From: Cladochytrium replicatum
Lineage: Eukaryota; Chytridiomycota; Chytridiomycetes; Cladochytriales; Cladochytriaceae
Direction of reading: 5' to 3'
NCBI GenBank assembly: GCA_025526935.1
Contig: JAHLKD010000081.1
Location: 202,489 to 266,488 of the forward strand
DNA length: 64,000 nt
The notes below the pieces were generated by a model. It was not told the origin of the DNA. It was given only the letters and a program-made list of their open reading frames with translations, and made no database searches. A program made the position numbers and the translations under genes. Shown here in pieces: positions 39,411-51,439 of this stretch (positions within the stretch are counted from its first letter, which is position 1; every line of letters starts with the position of its first letter).

Positions 39411-39455
39411 CTATGAAATTTTTCGCGTTAAGCTGTCACGTGTCATCCAAAATCT
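39411..39455. promoter_or_regulatory. 45-base divergent promoter with CACGTG box
   Basis: Only 45 bases separate the start codons of the 641-residue protein (-) and DHX29 (+). The interval contains a palindromic E-box CACGTG at 39437-39442, a typical binding site for bHLH factors, and an AT-rich patch. Shared regulation of the two genes is an inference. Confidence 0.5.
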
Positions 39456-42400
39456 ATGCCGCCGAAGAAGTCACAGTTGAAGGGGAAGGGACCGCAGGGA
39501 CCCAAGAAGGATCCAAAGGCAATCCTGGCCATGTACGCAACCAGTAGCCAGCCGAAGAAAGTAGAGCCAGAGCCTGAGCCTGAAGAACTACCGCCACCTC
39601 CACCTCCACCAAGTACTGCTCCTGCTGGTCAGAACTCTCCTTCTGTACCTTCAGCACAAGAAACCAATCCCAATGCATCAGTAGCATGGGATGAAGAGGA
39701 AGAGAAAGTGATCCAGATGGGTTCGCTACCCTCAAATGCATTGTCAAAAATTGACGCTGACATTGCGAGGGACGAGTCGATTGTTAAGGGATACTTGCAG
39801 CAGAGCGGCGCCAAAGCAAGTGCAGTTCCAGTGATGCTTGGGAGAGTGTGGGACTCTGCTACTGAAAATGTTGTTTGGGAGACATTGAAGCGGTGTGGAG
39901 TTATCGACCAGAAGAGTAAGTTTCTTTCGGAGTGTGGGAGGTGTGTGAAGTTATCCGCTGTGGAGCGCTTATTTGACGCGAATCCGTCATTGTTTACAAA
40001 ACAAGTGGTGAATAAAATGAGCTTAAACAGCAAAAACAATTTCATTCAAACGATAACTGAACCCCGATTTCTATGGATAGATTGGTTGGAAGGCGACATT
40101 GCGGAAAACGGAAAGTCAATTCAGCCTTCTTCCCTGGATAAGCTTAACGTTAATCTGGCGACACTCGAGCGATTGGGATTCACCAGGGCTGATTGTGAAA
40201 GAGGGATGGCGGAAACGTGCTCTCAAAACATTGCTACAGTAATCGAATGGGTAGGCTAGTTTCCTTGGATACAGAAATCCAATTCACCTTTCAAAAAAGC
40301 TTTGCCTCAATCTTCCCACCGGTGCTCTACCCGCAGGATTTGCTGAAAATATCATACATCAGAACGAAGAGCTGAAGCCGAGGGAAACCAAGACGGTTCG
40401 TACTGCATTCGAGAGTGTGAACACGGACGTCATAGATCAAAGTGCACCGATCGAGAATGTTTCCCAGTTATTGTCCGCCCCAACTACAGAGGACTTTGAT
40501 GCCAAGTCATGGATCCTAAGACAAACTCAATCAGAGAGTGACGAGGACAGTCACAACGAGGATAGCCCTCCGACGGTAAGATCACATTCCCACAAGTAAT
40601 TTATCTTACTCTCCACTCTTAAAGGAAACGACTTCGGATGATGCTGCATTATCATTTGCGCAGCGGCATGCTATTTTGAGGATGGAGCTAGATGAACTGA
40701 GATCCGATCGACAGCAGCTAACTTTCGCAAAGAAAGGGAAAGGTGCCAACGCGCCAAAAGGAACTGGTATTGGAGGCTTCAATGTTGATGCGCGCATAGA
40801 TGAAGTTCTAGCCGCCATTCGTGCTCTTGAACGTCGTGTTGGATTCGACCAAATGGAAGCAAACGAGGAGTTCCGTCAGTTGAAGGCAGCTAAAAAGAAA
40901 AATAAGACAATTGAAGCCGAGGTTCCACAAAGGCAGAGAGATGAGTTGCCAGTTGCTGGGGGCACGGATGCAGATTGCAAACCTGAAGTTGAAGCGGTTA
41001 TCGCGTTATCTGAAGGTGTCGACGGAGAGGGAGAAATGGAGGGCCTTTCTTCACTCTTTACCGAGCCCGCAGACCCTGTGGCGTCTGATGGATCCGTTAT
41101 TTCGTACCTGGATTGCATTATGCCTACCTCTTGGACAGGAAAAACCCCAAAGCAGACTCTTCACGATTGGCTGACCAAAGTGTCGATTGGAGCAGCTCAG
41201 GCCAAACGCGGCCCCATCCTTTCAAAAAGAGTCGACGGCTGGCGCGTTTCATACCATAAGGCGCAAAACGAAGGGCAGGGAACTGGGAACCGAGCGGATG
41301 TGTGGATCGAGGGCCTCACAGAAGCAGTTGGACCTGCTGTGCAAGGTGCAGAGCTATGCAGAATGGAAGGTTCAAGGATCTGCATCTCAGTGCCGCAGAC
41401 AGACATATTTAGACGGATGAAGGATGCGGAGGAGTACGTTGCCGTGCGTGCGCTATTTCTGATATTGTCGAATATGCCGCTATATCGTCAGCTTCCAGGC
41501 CCACATCGGGATTACTGGCTAGCCATGGCAGCGGAGGAGGTATTAATGTGACTTGCTCTTGCATAAGGCATTCCTAACGAAACCGTTCCAGAAACGTATT
41601 GAAGATGCAGTCAAGCGTGAAGAGGACCGCAAACGTGCAAAGTTCTTGCTCGAGCTAATTGAAGCGCGAGACCTTAAAATCAAAGTAAGATTGTATTCCT
41701 GGAATAATCTTTTTGTTTTTGACGTCGCGTTTTCTACTTTAAGGAGCTCAAACGCCAAAAGAAGTCAGTCGAATCAACTGAACTGGTCACAGAAGAGAAG
41801 AATGCTGGAAATCAAAACAGAGGACAAACGGACACAGTCAGCGGATTAGGTCTTAAGGAAGACTTTGAGCTACGATCAAAGGAATCATATTACCAGAAAA
41901 TCTTGGTAAACATACCGCGTCTTTTGTTCACTTCCACAGCTCATATCGGTCTAACTTATACAGGCAGACAGGAAGTCTCTTCCGGTGTACGCAATGCGTG
42001 AACAAGTTTTGAATGCAATTCACGACCATCAAGTGGTCGTGATATCCGGCGAGACGGGAAGTGGCAAAAGTACTCAAATTCCCCAGTTTGTGATTGAAGA
42101 AGCCATCTTGAATGGTGTGGGAGATCGCTGCAAGGTCATCTGTGCGCAGGTATGCAACATGTGTGGTTCTCTTTAGAAAGTTGAATTATAATCATTACAG
42201 CCACGGAGAATATCAGCGACATCCATTGCTTCGAGGGTTTCAGAAGAAATGGGGGACGGGATAGACAAAGTCGGTGCAACGGGTTCTCTTGTTGGGTACC
42301 AGATTCGATTGGAAGCAAAAGTAACAAAGTCCACGCGACTGATGTTTTGTACCACGGTTTGTTTATTCTCGTCTTGTCTGATATTCAAATAGTTCATCAT

Positions 42401-45251
42401 GTTTTGTTAGGGGATCCTACTTCGACGACTGGAAATTGACCCGACATTAGGGGAGTTTACCACAATCGTCATTGACGAAGTTCATGAACGTCAACTTGAT
42501 TCAGACTTCCTCCTGCTCTTGTTGAGACGGTTATTATCTACAATTCGACCCGACCTCAAGTATGCGCCCTTCTCATAACACAACTTGTCGCCCTAAATCC
42601 AAATCCGCTAGAATCATTCTCATGAGTGCAACAGCGGAGGCTGAGAAATTTATCAAATATTTTGATGGAGTCGGACCGACCCCACCTATCTGGGTGCAAG
42701 TGAGTGGTCGAACATATCCAGTAACGGCTTACTATATGGAAGATGCTGTGGAACTTTCGGGGTACTCCATTGAGCCAGGCTCGGAGTATGCTTTCAGGGA
42801 TTTCTCTGTTTCGCGAGGTGAGTCTTCGACTTTGTTTTATGGGAGTTCTCATTCATAATTTTATCTTAGCCGCGAATGTGAATGTATCTGGAAAGGGCGG
42901 AAAGTTAACGCGAACTCGTATTACATGGGATGAACAGCAGCGATTCTACACTGATGAAGAGTTCGACACCAATGTTAGCGAGAATATCAACCGCTCTGCT
43001 GATACAACCGAGACAAAACCGGCAGATGGGCAATATTCCAAAAGAACTCTCCGAACTCTAGATCAGCTGGATTATACCAAAATCAACATGGATCTTATCG
43101 AGCAGATTCTTCATCATTTGGATCGGAGCGAGCCGGTGGTCAACAAAAGCGCCGGGTCGGTTCTCATCTTCCTTCCTGGGTTGGGAGAGATCCGGGGCCT
43201 GTTTGAAAGGCTGGATGCAGCTGATATGTCGCGGGCTGGAGTTCCACGCAAATGGTTTTTAATCCCGTTGCATTCGGTTCTTGGCAGTTCGGAACAGTCA
43301 AAAGGTTTGCGCAATGGCTTTGTCATTTGTCGTCAGTTTACATTCAATCTGAATAGTCTTTTCGCCTGCTCCAAACGGGCTACGCAAAGTTGTGCTGTCC
43401 ACCAACATTGCCGAGACGGGTTTGTTTACAAAAATTCACAAGGAGTTGAGCAACCTTATCATAGTTGATAGGAATTACTATCCCTGACGTGGTTTGCGTG
43501 ATTGATACATGTCGAGCGCGCGAGATCAACTATGATGAGCGGAGGAATGTAACTAGATTGGCCGATGTATTGATATCCAAGGCAAACTGTGCGCAGAGGC
43601 GGGGTCGTGCAGGACGAGTTCGGCCCGGAAAATGTTTTCATTTGATTGCAAAGGATGATTTTGCTCGTCTGGTCAGTTTTCTGTTCTTCGATTCACAAGC
43701 GGTACTGATATGTCTTCAGGCTGCCCAAAGACCTCCAGAGATCCTTCGGTTACCGCTCGAAGAATTATGTTTGCGCGCTCGTACAGTAATTGATGCGACT
43801 TCTTCAATTTCTACTGAAAAATCGGATGATGGCTCGAAAGTAACGATTTCGGAGCTGCTCGCTGAAGCCCTTGACTCCCCTCCTCAGAAAAACATTGATA
43901 GGGCGTTAGAAGTTCTTCATCAAATCGGCGCGTTTGACAACAAGGAGAGCTTGACTCAGCTGGGCTCTGCGTTAGCTGCTCTGCCTGTCGATGTGCGACT
44001 GGGGAAAGTGCTTCTGTACGGAATTGCGTTGAGGTGTCTCGATCCACTCCTGACAATCGCAGCGTCACTTTCTCTCGGTAAATCACCGTTCGTGCGTCCT
44101 TTTGGAAAATCATCAGATGCGGAAAAAGCGAAACTCGGGTTTCTCACAGGTGTGTTTGTAGCAAAGTTGGTTCGTAATGTGTATTTGAACAATCTCCCGA
44201 AACAGCCAACTCGGACCTTCTGACAATTGCACACGCATACGACCGTTGGCGAAACGAAGTCAACAGGCAAATTATGAATGGGCACACCTCGCGCTGGTCA
44301 ACATCTATTCGAACGTTTTGCGATCGGAGCTATTTGTCCATACAGAACTTGCATCTGATCGAGGATACACGGGAACAACTCTTACGGCAGATCGTCTGGT
44401 CTGGGATGCTGGGAAATGAGACTAATTCGGAACAAGACCCTTTGAGACGTCAAGGGAAGAGGTATTTTACCCACTTGTGTGATTCATTCTCCTTAACTTC
44501 CGCTCGATTAAAGGGTCTTGTCTACCGTGACATCTCTACCTTCTCTGAACACATTCTCATCGACGCCGCACGTCACACTGAGCGCACTTGGGGCAGGACT
44601 CTTCCCAAATCTGCTGCACTCTCCAGAGTTCACGACGGCATCGATGCGGACAATCATGACCAGTGGAGGCGAAGGCGTATCGGTACATCCTAGGTCGCTC
44701 ATCGCTCTTTCACCTGGCAATCCCAAAACAACTGGATGGTTTTCATATCACACCATGATGCGCGGGAGTGGTGGGGCACCGGGTAGTGCGGGATCAGGTG
44801 GAAAGCTACAAGCACACGATCTGAACCCTATTTCCTTTGTTGCTGTAGTTGGCCTGTGCATCAATGACTTGAGCGTCCAGGTATGTTTCGAGGGCTATCC
44901 AGTCGTTCGGGCCGTCCTTTTGACGTGTTACTTTTACAGCCCAGACAGCGACTTATTGTCGCTGGTGGAGGCCGATTCAAAGTTGTTTGTGCTCCGCGTA
45001 CCGCCGCGCTGTTACGATTGCTGGCGGTTGAAGTCCAGCGGATCATTGGAGACAGACTCGCTGCGTCAACGGCTCAAAATGGGAACACAACCTTACGTAA
45101 CTCCAGGAGGCAGAGGAGAAGTGGTCGCTTGGAAGTGGAGAAGGGCTTGGACAGCCAGGAATCAGTGTCAAAGACGGACGAAGAGATCTTGCAGCTGTTT
45201 CTTGATGTAGTTTCACGCAGCGATGGAAGAAAATTTGCCATTCGGTCGTGA
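39456..45251 (+). CDS. DHX29: DHX29-type DExH-box RNA helicase
   Basis: In animals DHX29 binds the 40S ribosome and helps scanning through structured 5' leaders. Sixteen exons give 1666 residues (joins at 40250/40300, 40575/40625, 41539/41592, 41684/41744, 41905/41964, 42149/42201, 42356/42411, 42559/42612, 42817/42870, 43304/43357, 43419/43472, 43671/43720, 44149/44206, 44461/44514, 44880/44940). A UBA-like region (about 230-275) runs through the first splice into IEWLCLNLPTGALPAGF, matching DHX29. SWTGKTPKQTLHDWL (about 526) and YRQLPGPHRDYW match its middle domain. Helicase motifs: GETGSGKST (776-784), DEVH (883-886), LMSATAEAEKF, STNIAETGITIPD and QRRGRAGRVRPGKCF. The winged-helix/ratchet part (LPLEELCLRARTV, ALAALPVDVRLGKVL) and OB-fold end (SLIALSPGNPKTTGWFSY) follow. 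DHX57/Ucp12-like helicases are the alternative, but the match to DHX29-specific blocks is better. Confidence 0.93.
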
Positions 45252-45593
45252 AATGGAGCTGCTGGTCAATTGTACGCGATGCAAACCATGAAATTAAGAG
45301 GTTGGTAATAGCCCATGTCCACATCATCTGGAATCTCTATCGAGAAGGAAGAATGAAAACGTTTAAACAGAAGAAAACATGGGAGGTAATGCGAACACTA
45401 GCAACAAAATGGTTGACAACAGACCATCAAGGTGTCAAGTTGAAAATATACGCAGGTGGTGTATTTGAGATAAAAAGCAAAAAGATGGCGGAAGGCATGA
45501 GGAAAGTTTTGAACGTAAAAAACTATCATGAAAGGCCACCAATCGCTTGGCCATGTGACATCCACTGAGAATAGGATGAGGAGCAGTATCCAC
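45252..45593. terminator. Convergent 3' ends of DHX29 and DNAJC3-like genes
   Basis: 342 bases between two stop codons in tail-to-tail orientation. This must contain both polyadenylation regions. No coding sequence or distinct signal was recognised. Confidence 0.45.
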
Positions 45594-47592
45594 TTAATCA
45601 AAGTTGAACTTAAACTGGAACTGCTGACCACCCCCGGAACCAAAGGGGAATGGTTGGCCACCTCGGAAGAACTGACCTCCGCCTGGGAAACCGCCTGGGA
45701 ATGGCTGGGCACCTTGCTGCTCCTGAAGTACGGTTATTGTGCGAAACATATTTTGTGAGCACTTACATTTGGATCATCGCCGTTGTCGAATCGTTGCCTG
45801 AGTTCTACCAAAAAAGAGTCTTCAGAATCTACCACGTTACATACGAAGTTGAACATACCATCATCAGATAGTACTTCGTATGCCTCATTGATCTCGCTCA
45901 TCTTTTTCACCACCGTTTCCATCGGAAGGTCGCCTTGGTATTTGTCTGGGTGCCACTCCTGAGCGAGCTTTCGGAAAGCCTTTTTAATCTCCCTCTTGCT
46001 GGCTGCACGTGGGATTCCCAATACTTTGTAGTAGTTTTTTTGCCCAACTTGACGCTTCAGCCTTTCAGCTTTGTGGTATCCTTCGGATGCCTTCGAGAGA
46101 TAAGATTTTAAGACCATGAAGTAAAAGCCAACGATTCGCAGTTACCCTTGCGTCCTGGCGGTTCAGCTCATGTGCTTTCTGGAAATCGTGCATAGCTGAT
46201 GTCACAGTATTAGTGAGTGCCACATAAGTGTGGACCTTAGTTTGAGTACCTGCATCGTATTCTTCTGCAGCAACCTTAGCCTCTGCACGGTACAAGTAAG
46301 CATCGAAGCTTTGGTCGTTGAGCTCGAGGGTTTTTGTACACCAATTCATAGATTCCGGTTGCTTCAACTAAAACCAAAATAAGCGTCTCCTAAAAACGGT
46401 AGCTGCATTGACAAGCTCACCTCTCCAAGTGCCTTACAAGCCGCACCGAACATACGAACGTTGAGCTGTGAGCTGTTGATCTTGTTCGCTTCGCCCATTA
46501 GTCCTTCCTCCTCGGACGGCTTGAGGAGCAACTTGACGGCCTCTGCCCACCTTCCTGAGCCCAGGTGCTCCTCCATCTTCTTGATCGCCTTGTCAAGCTT
46601 CTTTACCAATCGGAATGCAACCTTGCAAGCCTTGTGCTCAGGGTCCTGCTTCAAGCAGTCCTTCGCGGCTTCAAGGGATTCTGAAACTTCGCCGAGACCG
46701 AGATGGAGTGTGGAGAGTTGTTGGAGAGCTTCCAAGGTGTCTGGCTGGAGTTTTTGGATTCGCCTGGTTGCACAGTGACATTAGTAAATTACTTTGAACC
46801 ATCAATGATGGACTCACTTGAAGTCCCCGATGGCCATCTCTTTGTCGCCGACATCGAGGTAAAGTTGAGCTCGACGCATACGGATATCCACAGCATGGGG
46901 GCAAGTGTTGAGTACGTCACCGTAGAGCTCGATTGCGCGTGCTTTGTCTCCGGAGGCAGCAGCATCAGCAGCATGTGTAAGAGCGTCCCGGGTCTGGTAC
47001 AATTCTTGCACCTGCATGAAAAACGACGATGAGCAGAGGTAAGACAATTCATACTGTTTCCGATTACCAGCTCCGCAACACTTGTGTCACTTGGCTTTCT
47101 CTGAAGGAAAGCGTTGAGATCATGAATGGCCGAATTGATCGTACACTCTTTCGCGAAAAGCCTTCCACGTTGAAGAAGAGCCTGGATTATATCTTTGTCA
47201 AGTTTGCATTTGCCTACCGGTCAAATGTTATACGTACCTGGTCAAAATCTGGCTTCAGTTCGAGAACTTTTGTAAAGTCAGACAACGCTGACGAAGTCTT
47301 TCCAAGATTCAACAGCATGGCCGCACGACGGAAGTATGTCAGGTAGTTCGAGACATCGGTTGCTGAGAGAATAAGAAAACGCTGTTAACACTTTTGTAGA
47401 CGTAAGAAGGTGACCATGCATACCAATTGCGTCCTCGTAAGCCCTAAGAGCGTCGTTGAAACGACCAGCGAGAGAATGTGCTTTGGCTTCGTCCAGCAGG
47501 GTCTGCAGCGACTTCGCAGAAGCCGAGTTGTTCGCCGCGACAGCCTGCAGGACAGCCAGAGCTACGGCCCCAATCCACGAGCCGAGACGCAT
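45594..47592 (-). CDS. DNAJC3/P58IPK-like ER co-chaperone (TPR + J domain)
   Basis: Hsp40 co-chaperone, expected in the ER lumen with BiP/Kar2. Ten exons (47592-47424, 47362-47238, 47181-47068, 47011-46818, 46763-46421, 46367-46250, 46195-46146, 46090-45859, 45804-45767, 45722-45594) give 503 residues; human DNAJC3 has 504. A hydrophobic signal peptide ([18 protein letters not shown]) starts the protein. TPR repeats fill about 28-370 ([47 protein letters not shown]). The J domain runs from about 390 ([20 protein letters not shown]) with HPD at 418-420. A Gly/Phe-rich end ([22 protein letters not shown]) closes it, without a KDEL-type signal. Confidence 0.94.
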
Positions 47593-47789
47593 GATTCGGT
47601 GATTTGTGGATCACGAAAAGGAAGTCAACGTTGGGAGGTGTAGGTGGTGAACAGGTGGCTTGGGAGGGTGGCAGCTGGTTATTGGACGGGGAGGAGAGCC
47701 AGAACTTTCTGAAATAAACAAGAAAGTTCTAGTATTAGCACTCAACATTAAACAGAGAATTGTAGTTGTGTGAGTGAAGCATGGCAAAA
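47593..47789. promoter_or_regulatory. Upstream region of DNAJC3-like gene and 3' flank of TLC gene
   Basis: 197 bases between two reverse-strand genes. They must hold the TLC gene 3' end and the DNAJC3-like promoter. No unfolded-protein-response element was recognised with confidence. Confidence 0.35.
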
Positions 47790-48803
47790 TCAAAATGCGG
47801 CAGTGAACGCTTTGGTGTTGCGGAACCTCGTCAATGCTTTGAAAACAAGAGTAGTCCAGTAGGCATTTAGAACCCCGAATGCCGATACGTTTAAAATAGA
47901 TAAGAAAACGACGATGAATGGCAATCGCTTGAACGCTAGACTTATGAGTCGCAACCGGTCTTTCAGGCTCAGCGGCTTCTTTTTGCTCCCCCCACCGTTC
48001 GGTGAACTCATTCCCCCACCGTTGGCTGAAATATCGACCGATTCGTTTATCCCAACAGCCTGATTAACCCGACGAAGAGTGTCTTCGTTCGTTTGGAGGA
48101 TCATTTGCGAAACCATATAGATGAAGTTCGGCGCACGGAAAATAGTAAACAAGACTGCTCGGAGGATGAGTGCGGTATAGTACACTCTCGGGTATTTCTC
48201 CACCATATGTAACCGCTGCATGAGCCACAACAAATTGGAGACAGGAACGGTAATCTCACTCGTCAGGGCAACGATGGGGTTGAACGCCAGAATTTTGTAC
48301 TGCCTCTCCAGAGCGGCTCCGAGCAAACCAAGAACGTGGTGAATCCAGCTGGAGATATGCTCCCTTCCTCGCACAGCAAAGACCCATACATCGTAAAGTG
48401 TAAAGGCGAGGTATATTCCCAACCCACGGTCTCCTTCAGGCGGATATGAAGTGAATACGTCACCCTTGAAGGCTTCAGTGAAGTGCACAAGCCGAATCGC
48501 AGGAATCGAAACCAAAAGCGCCGCAAGGGTTGATGGGAGTTTCTCCGCAATGTTGAGAATATCGGAGTTTTTGAGTTTCAGGGCTGCAATGTCGGCAGGT
48601 GAAAGCGTTCGACGGATCAGAAGGTCGCCAACTCCGTGCAGTGCGATGAACAGAGATAGTGGGGCAAGGAAATCAGCCTTCTTGAGAACCTCCGAAATGT
48701 ATTCTACAGTGGTGGGCTTATCGGTCGCCGGTGACTTCTTTGGGGTATTAAGATCCACATGTACGTCCACTGCAGCAGCCTGCTGTTGAGACCGCATGCT
48801 CAT
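47790..48803 (-). CDS. TLC-domain multi-pass membrane protein
   Basis: Intronless frame of 337 residues from the ATG at 48803 (MSMRSQQQAAAVDVHVDLNT). Several hydrophobic spans are visible: LAPLSLFIALHGVGDLLI, LAALLVSIPAIRLVHF, LGIYLAFTLYDVWVFAV, YYTALILRAVLFTIF and LPFIVVFLSILNVSAFGVL. The arrangement with REHISSWIHHVLGLLGAAL (paired His) and IVALTSEITVPVSNLLWLM fits the TRAM-LAG1-CLN8 (TLC) fold of the TMEM56/TLCD type rather than true ceramide synthase, because the Lag motif is not seen. Function in lipid handling is an inference. The frame stays open 81 codons further upstream (to 49046), but that part overlaps a repeat and lacks coding character. Confidence 0.8.
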   Translation of the reverse strand: MSMRSQQQAAAVDVHVDLNTPKKSPATDKPTTVEYISEVLKKADFLAPLSLFIALHGVGDLLIRRTLSPADIAALKLKNSDILNIAEKLPSTLAALLVSIPAIRLVHFTEAFKGDVFTSYPPEGDRGLGIYLAFTLYDVWVFAVRGREHISSWIHHVLGLLGAALERQYKILAFNPIVALTSEITVPVSNLLWLMQRLHMVEKYPRVYYTALILRAVLFTIFRAPNFIYMVSQMILQTNEDTLRRVNQAVGINESVDISANGGGMSSPNGGGSKKKPLSLKDRLRLISLAFKRLPFIVVFLSILNVSAFGVLNAYWTTLVFKALTRFRNTKAFTAAF

Positions 48804-49026
48804 CGCGGTGTGGATGTCTGATAAAAAGGGGTGAGGCGAGTTAAGGGATATCCGAAATTTAAAGTGATGAACAAATGTGCGAAAATACAGACTGGTAATA
48901 CCACGAGAGCAAGTGCATAGAATCTGTTTCCAATTATAACATGATGCGGAGAATAGTTGGTTATTGTGGATGTCTGAATATGTGTGTTGGATTAACTGCG
49001 TATTCGTTCCAAGGACACTATCTTTA

Positions 49027-49312
49027 CCTGTGTTAAAACTAACCACTGAAGTGTCCGTTGCCCTTATCCCTCAATATCCAACATTCCCTTTCAACTGAGA
49101 GTGTGGCAATTCCCTCTGTTTTCAATATCCTTTGGTGAGTAGTATGTAAAGTAATAAAAAATCACACACTTATCACAACTGGGGCAATGAGGATTCAAAC
49201 TGGGGAGTTCACAGCAATGAGACTCTTAATCTGTTAAAACTAACCACTGAGCCAAATACTAACGCATTCTAGCAACAGTTTTAGTTGCCCTTATTCCTCG
49301 ATATCCAACAAC
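49027..49312 (-). mobile_element. tRNA-derived SINE candidate, two partial copies
   Basis: On the reverse strand two segments share TGTTGGATAT(C/T)GAGG(A/G), then ATAAGGGCAAC, and later CAGTGGTTAGTTTTAACA: one at about 49300-49180, one shortened at about 49086-49027. The fuller copy has an RNA polymerase III-like A box (TGGCTCAGTGG) and B box (GTTTGAATCC) spaced as in tRNA genes, but the arms do not fold into a complete cloverleaf. This fits a tRNA-derived SINE or a decayed tRNA pseudogene. The shorter copy lacks about 30 bases before the A box. Confidence 0.55.
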
Positions 49313-49522
49313 CTGGCTTTGCACATAGCAGGTTCAAGCTCGCATAACTTTTGACAATCATGTTAAAGTCGTGACTCATACATTACTAGTTTTACAAAGT
49401 AACCAACTTTTCGCAAAGCACTGGCAATTTAGATGAAGAAACCAAATCTTTGAAACTGTCTTCAACAATTTGTTCCCGTTCATTCGTAGGGATTTGACAT
49501 CCTACAGCGAGCGCTATACAGG

Positions 49523-49606
49523 CTTTTCATTCACGTTCATTTGACTTTCCATTATATGTAATAGCTTTTCATTCATGTCCATTTGACTTTCCATTATATG
49601 TAATAG
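49523..49606 (+). repeat. 42-base tandem duplication
   Basis: CTTTTCATTCACGTTCATTT... ending TTATATGTAATAG (49523-49564) is followed directly by a second copy (49565-49606) with two substitutions. A third partial start follows at about 49608. Confidence 0.85.
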
Positions 49607-49817
49607 CGTTTCATGGGTTTTCCTATGGGTATAAAAAGCTTTCCAAAATAATTTCATTCCTACAGGGGTTCCATCATGGCACATACGAAAGCATAGGAAA
49701 AATCTTTAACTTTCCTACCATCACCAAAACACTTTCCACATCCTATGTGGTTACAACATAATCATATTCTAGGATTTATATCTTTTAGATGTAAACGAAA
49801 ACATTTTCGTAGGAAGA

Positions 49818-50150
49818 ACTATCGCGTGAGATGAAGAGGATGAAAAATCTTATGACGGGTTTCGGGATTACGTTGTAGTTCAATCCGCTCCGTTTATGGC
49901 ACAACAATCAATCCACCGAATCCATCGCAAACAATCTGTTCAACAACAAACCAAACACATGGACGTTAGCAAGAGATTTGGGAATCTCCAAGTTGAACAG
50001 AAACATCAGGAGTTACACCATATGGATACTTCTGATATGATCGTGGACATCTTAACTAAACCTCTTGGAAGTAAATTATACCTTAAACACAGGGGCTCGT
50101 TGGGGCTAGTCAGCCAGTCTTCATCCACTACTGACACTGAGGGGAAATAG
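49818..50150 (+). pseudogene. 3' end of a Copia family A pol (RNase H end)
   Basis: Matches 56884 onward of the full element: CGTGAGATGAAG, a decayed middle, then KHMDVSKRFGNLQVEQKHQE and LHHMDTSDMIVDILTKPLGS. It is truncated upstream, has small deletions, and from about 50115 diverges from the reference copy before the following LTR. Confidence 0.8.
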
Positions 50151-50327
50151 CCTTACCAGAGATGTCTGGGACAAGTTCATGTGTAATCATACATTACATG
50201 AAAGAACTGGCATTTCGAATGATTGGTCATGAAGACATCCTCCTTTACTCATTGGAATCTAGTGGAGTTCTGCGAGTGATCATGCGTTTGAGAAAGAATG
50301 TGACGCTAATCAGTTTGCTGCTGACAG

Positions 50328-50882
50328 TGTTAAGTATTTCGATTGATGGACTTGGCCAATCCAGTCATTGATAGTACAAAACACGAACGCCCGATATACA
50401 GAAATGTCACTCTTCACTGAGCAACATTTCTAACTATTGAACCAAAGCATATAGATGATGATCTATTACGAGTTTGGACACCTTCGGTTATTTCTTCATG
50501 GGTAAATTTATTTCAGCCATAGGTATAGTAAACTGTCATTACTTTTTTATCATCCACTTGTAGAGGTGAAGCCCGGATCAGATCAGAGCAAAGGTTTACA
50601 TATGATTACCGTGCTCGTGGGAATCATGTGCGAGAACAATCCTGTTGAGGAGAGCTAGATCTCACGCACAGCTTAGCATGATTTTGCTTCGCTACGCCTG
50701 TGAGAAGAAGAGTCAAACCTTATCGCTGCGATCCAGATCTTCCGGAAGGAAAGCCAAAACGACAATACACTTATTTAAGGAGCCTGTGGCGATACACACA
50801 AGGAGTATTCTCTTGCGCTAGCACTTGTGACTCGCAATCTTCTCTATTCATCTCTTACTAACATTTACCCGTGAGTCGACAC
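50328..50882 (+). repeat. Copia LTR, family A (diverged copy)
   Basis: Starts TGTTAAGTATTTCGATTG and aligns along its length with the 560-base LTRs at 51440 and 57339, with scattered substitutions and small indels. It has internal pol end sequence on its left and 5' leader/gag sequence on its right. Confidence 0.85.
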
Positions 50883-51145
50883 ACACAACCTGAGGATCCA
50901 GACCACAGCTTTGTTCAACACAATAGTTACGAATCGTTGCTTCACACATTTCTTTGGGCAACAACGACAAACTGGGTTCAGGATCGAATGACTACACATC
51001 TTCGCTGCCAAAGCCATTCACTGGTGAAACGCTGCAGGATTTTGATCTGTATCGAATGACGCGACATCTTCGCGGCCGAAGCCATTCACTGATAAAACGC
51101 TGCAGGATTTTGATCTGTACATGGAACTGTCGAAGTTTGGTTTGA
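50883..51145 (+). pseudogene. Truncated Copia family A leader and gag start with internal duplication
   Basis: Follows the LTR with ACACAACCTGAGGATCCAG and a gag start like that of the full copy (GSGSNDYTSSLPKPFTGETL, then QDFDLY). The segment around CGACATCTTCGCGGCCGAAG is then duplicated out of frame (51052-51122), after which similarity stops. Confidence 0.75.
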
Positions 51146-51269
51146 GGGCGATGTGATTTGATCAGTTTTAGTGCTGCTGATCTGGGACTTGCGCTAGAGA
51201 TCGTCCTCAGGTTGATCTGTGTATGTGCAGAGTTTTGTGTTTCTCCAATCACGCTCTTGCGCCACAGCC

Positions 51270-51400
51270 ACCCGAAATCTCATACCGCCACAGGCTCTTT
51301 GAATTTGCACAATTCAAATATACTGTCGTTCGGCTTTTATAATTAACCTGTGGCTATAGCTTTATGGAAATATCTAATATAAGCATTATTCTCTCGAAAA
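51270..51400 (-). repeat. Degenerate inverted LTR fragment (family A-like)
   Basis: CGCCACAGGCTCTTTGAATT...ATACTGTCGTTCGGCTTTT resembles the reverse strand of the family A LTR (GCCACAGGCTCCTTAAATAA, then TACTGTCGTTTTGGCTTTT). Only this part is recognisable. The interval 51146-51439 is otherwise unassigned. Confidence 0.45.
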
Positions 51401-51439
51401 GACAGATTTAGATCCAAGTGATCGTTCACAATAACCATT

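Noticed and set aside
48804-49046. 81-codon N-terminal extension of the TLC protein
   Set aside because: It overlaps the SINE-like repeat and has no coding character; the ATG at 48803 starts the conserved-looking part.
49180-49256. Functional tRNA gene
   Set aside because: A and B boxes are present but acceptor and anticodon stems do not pair, so a SINE or pseudogene is more likely.
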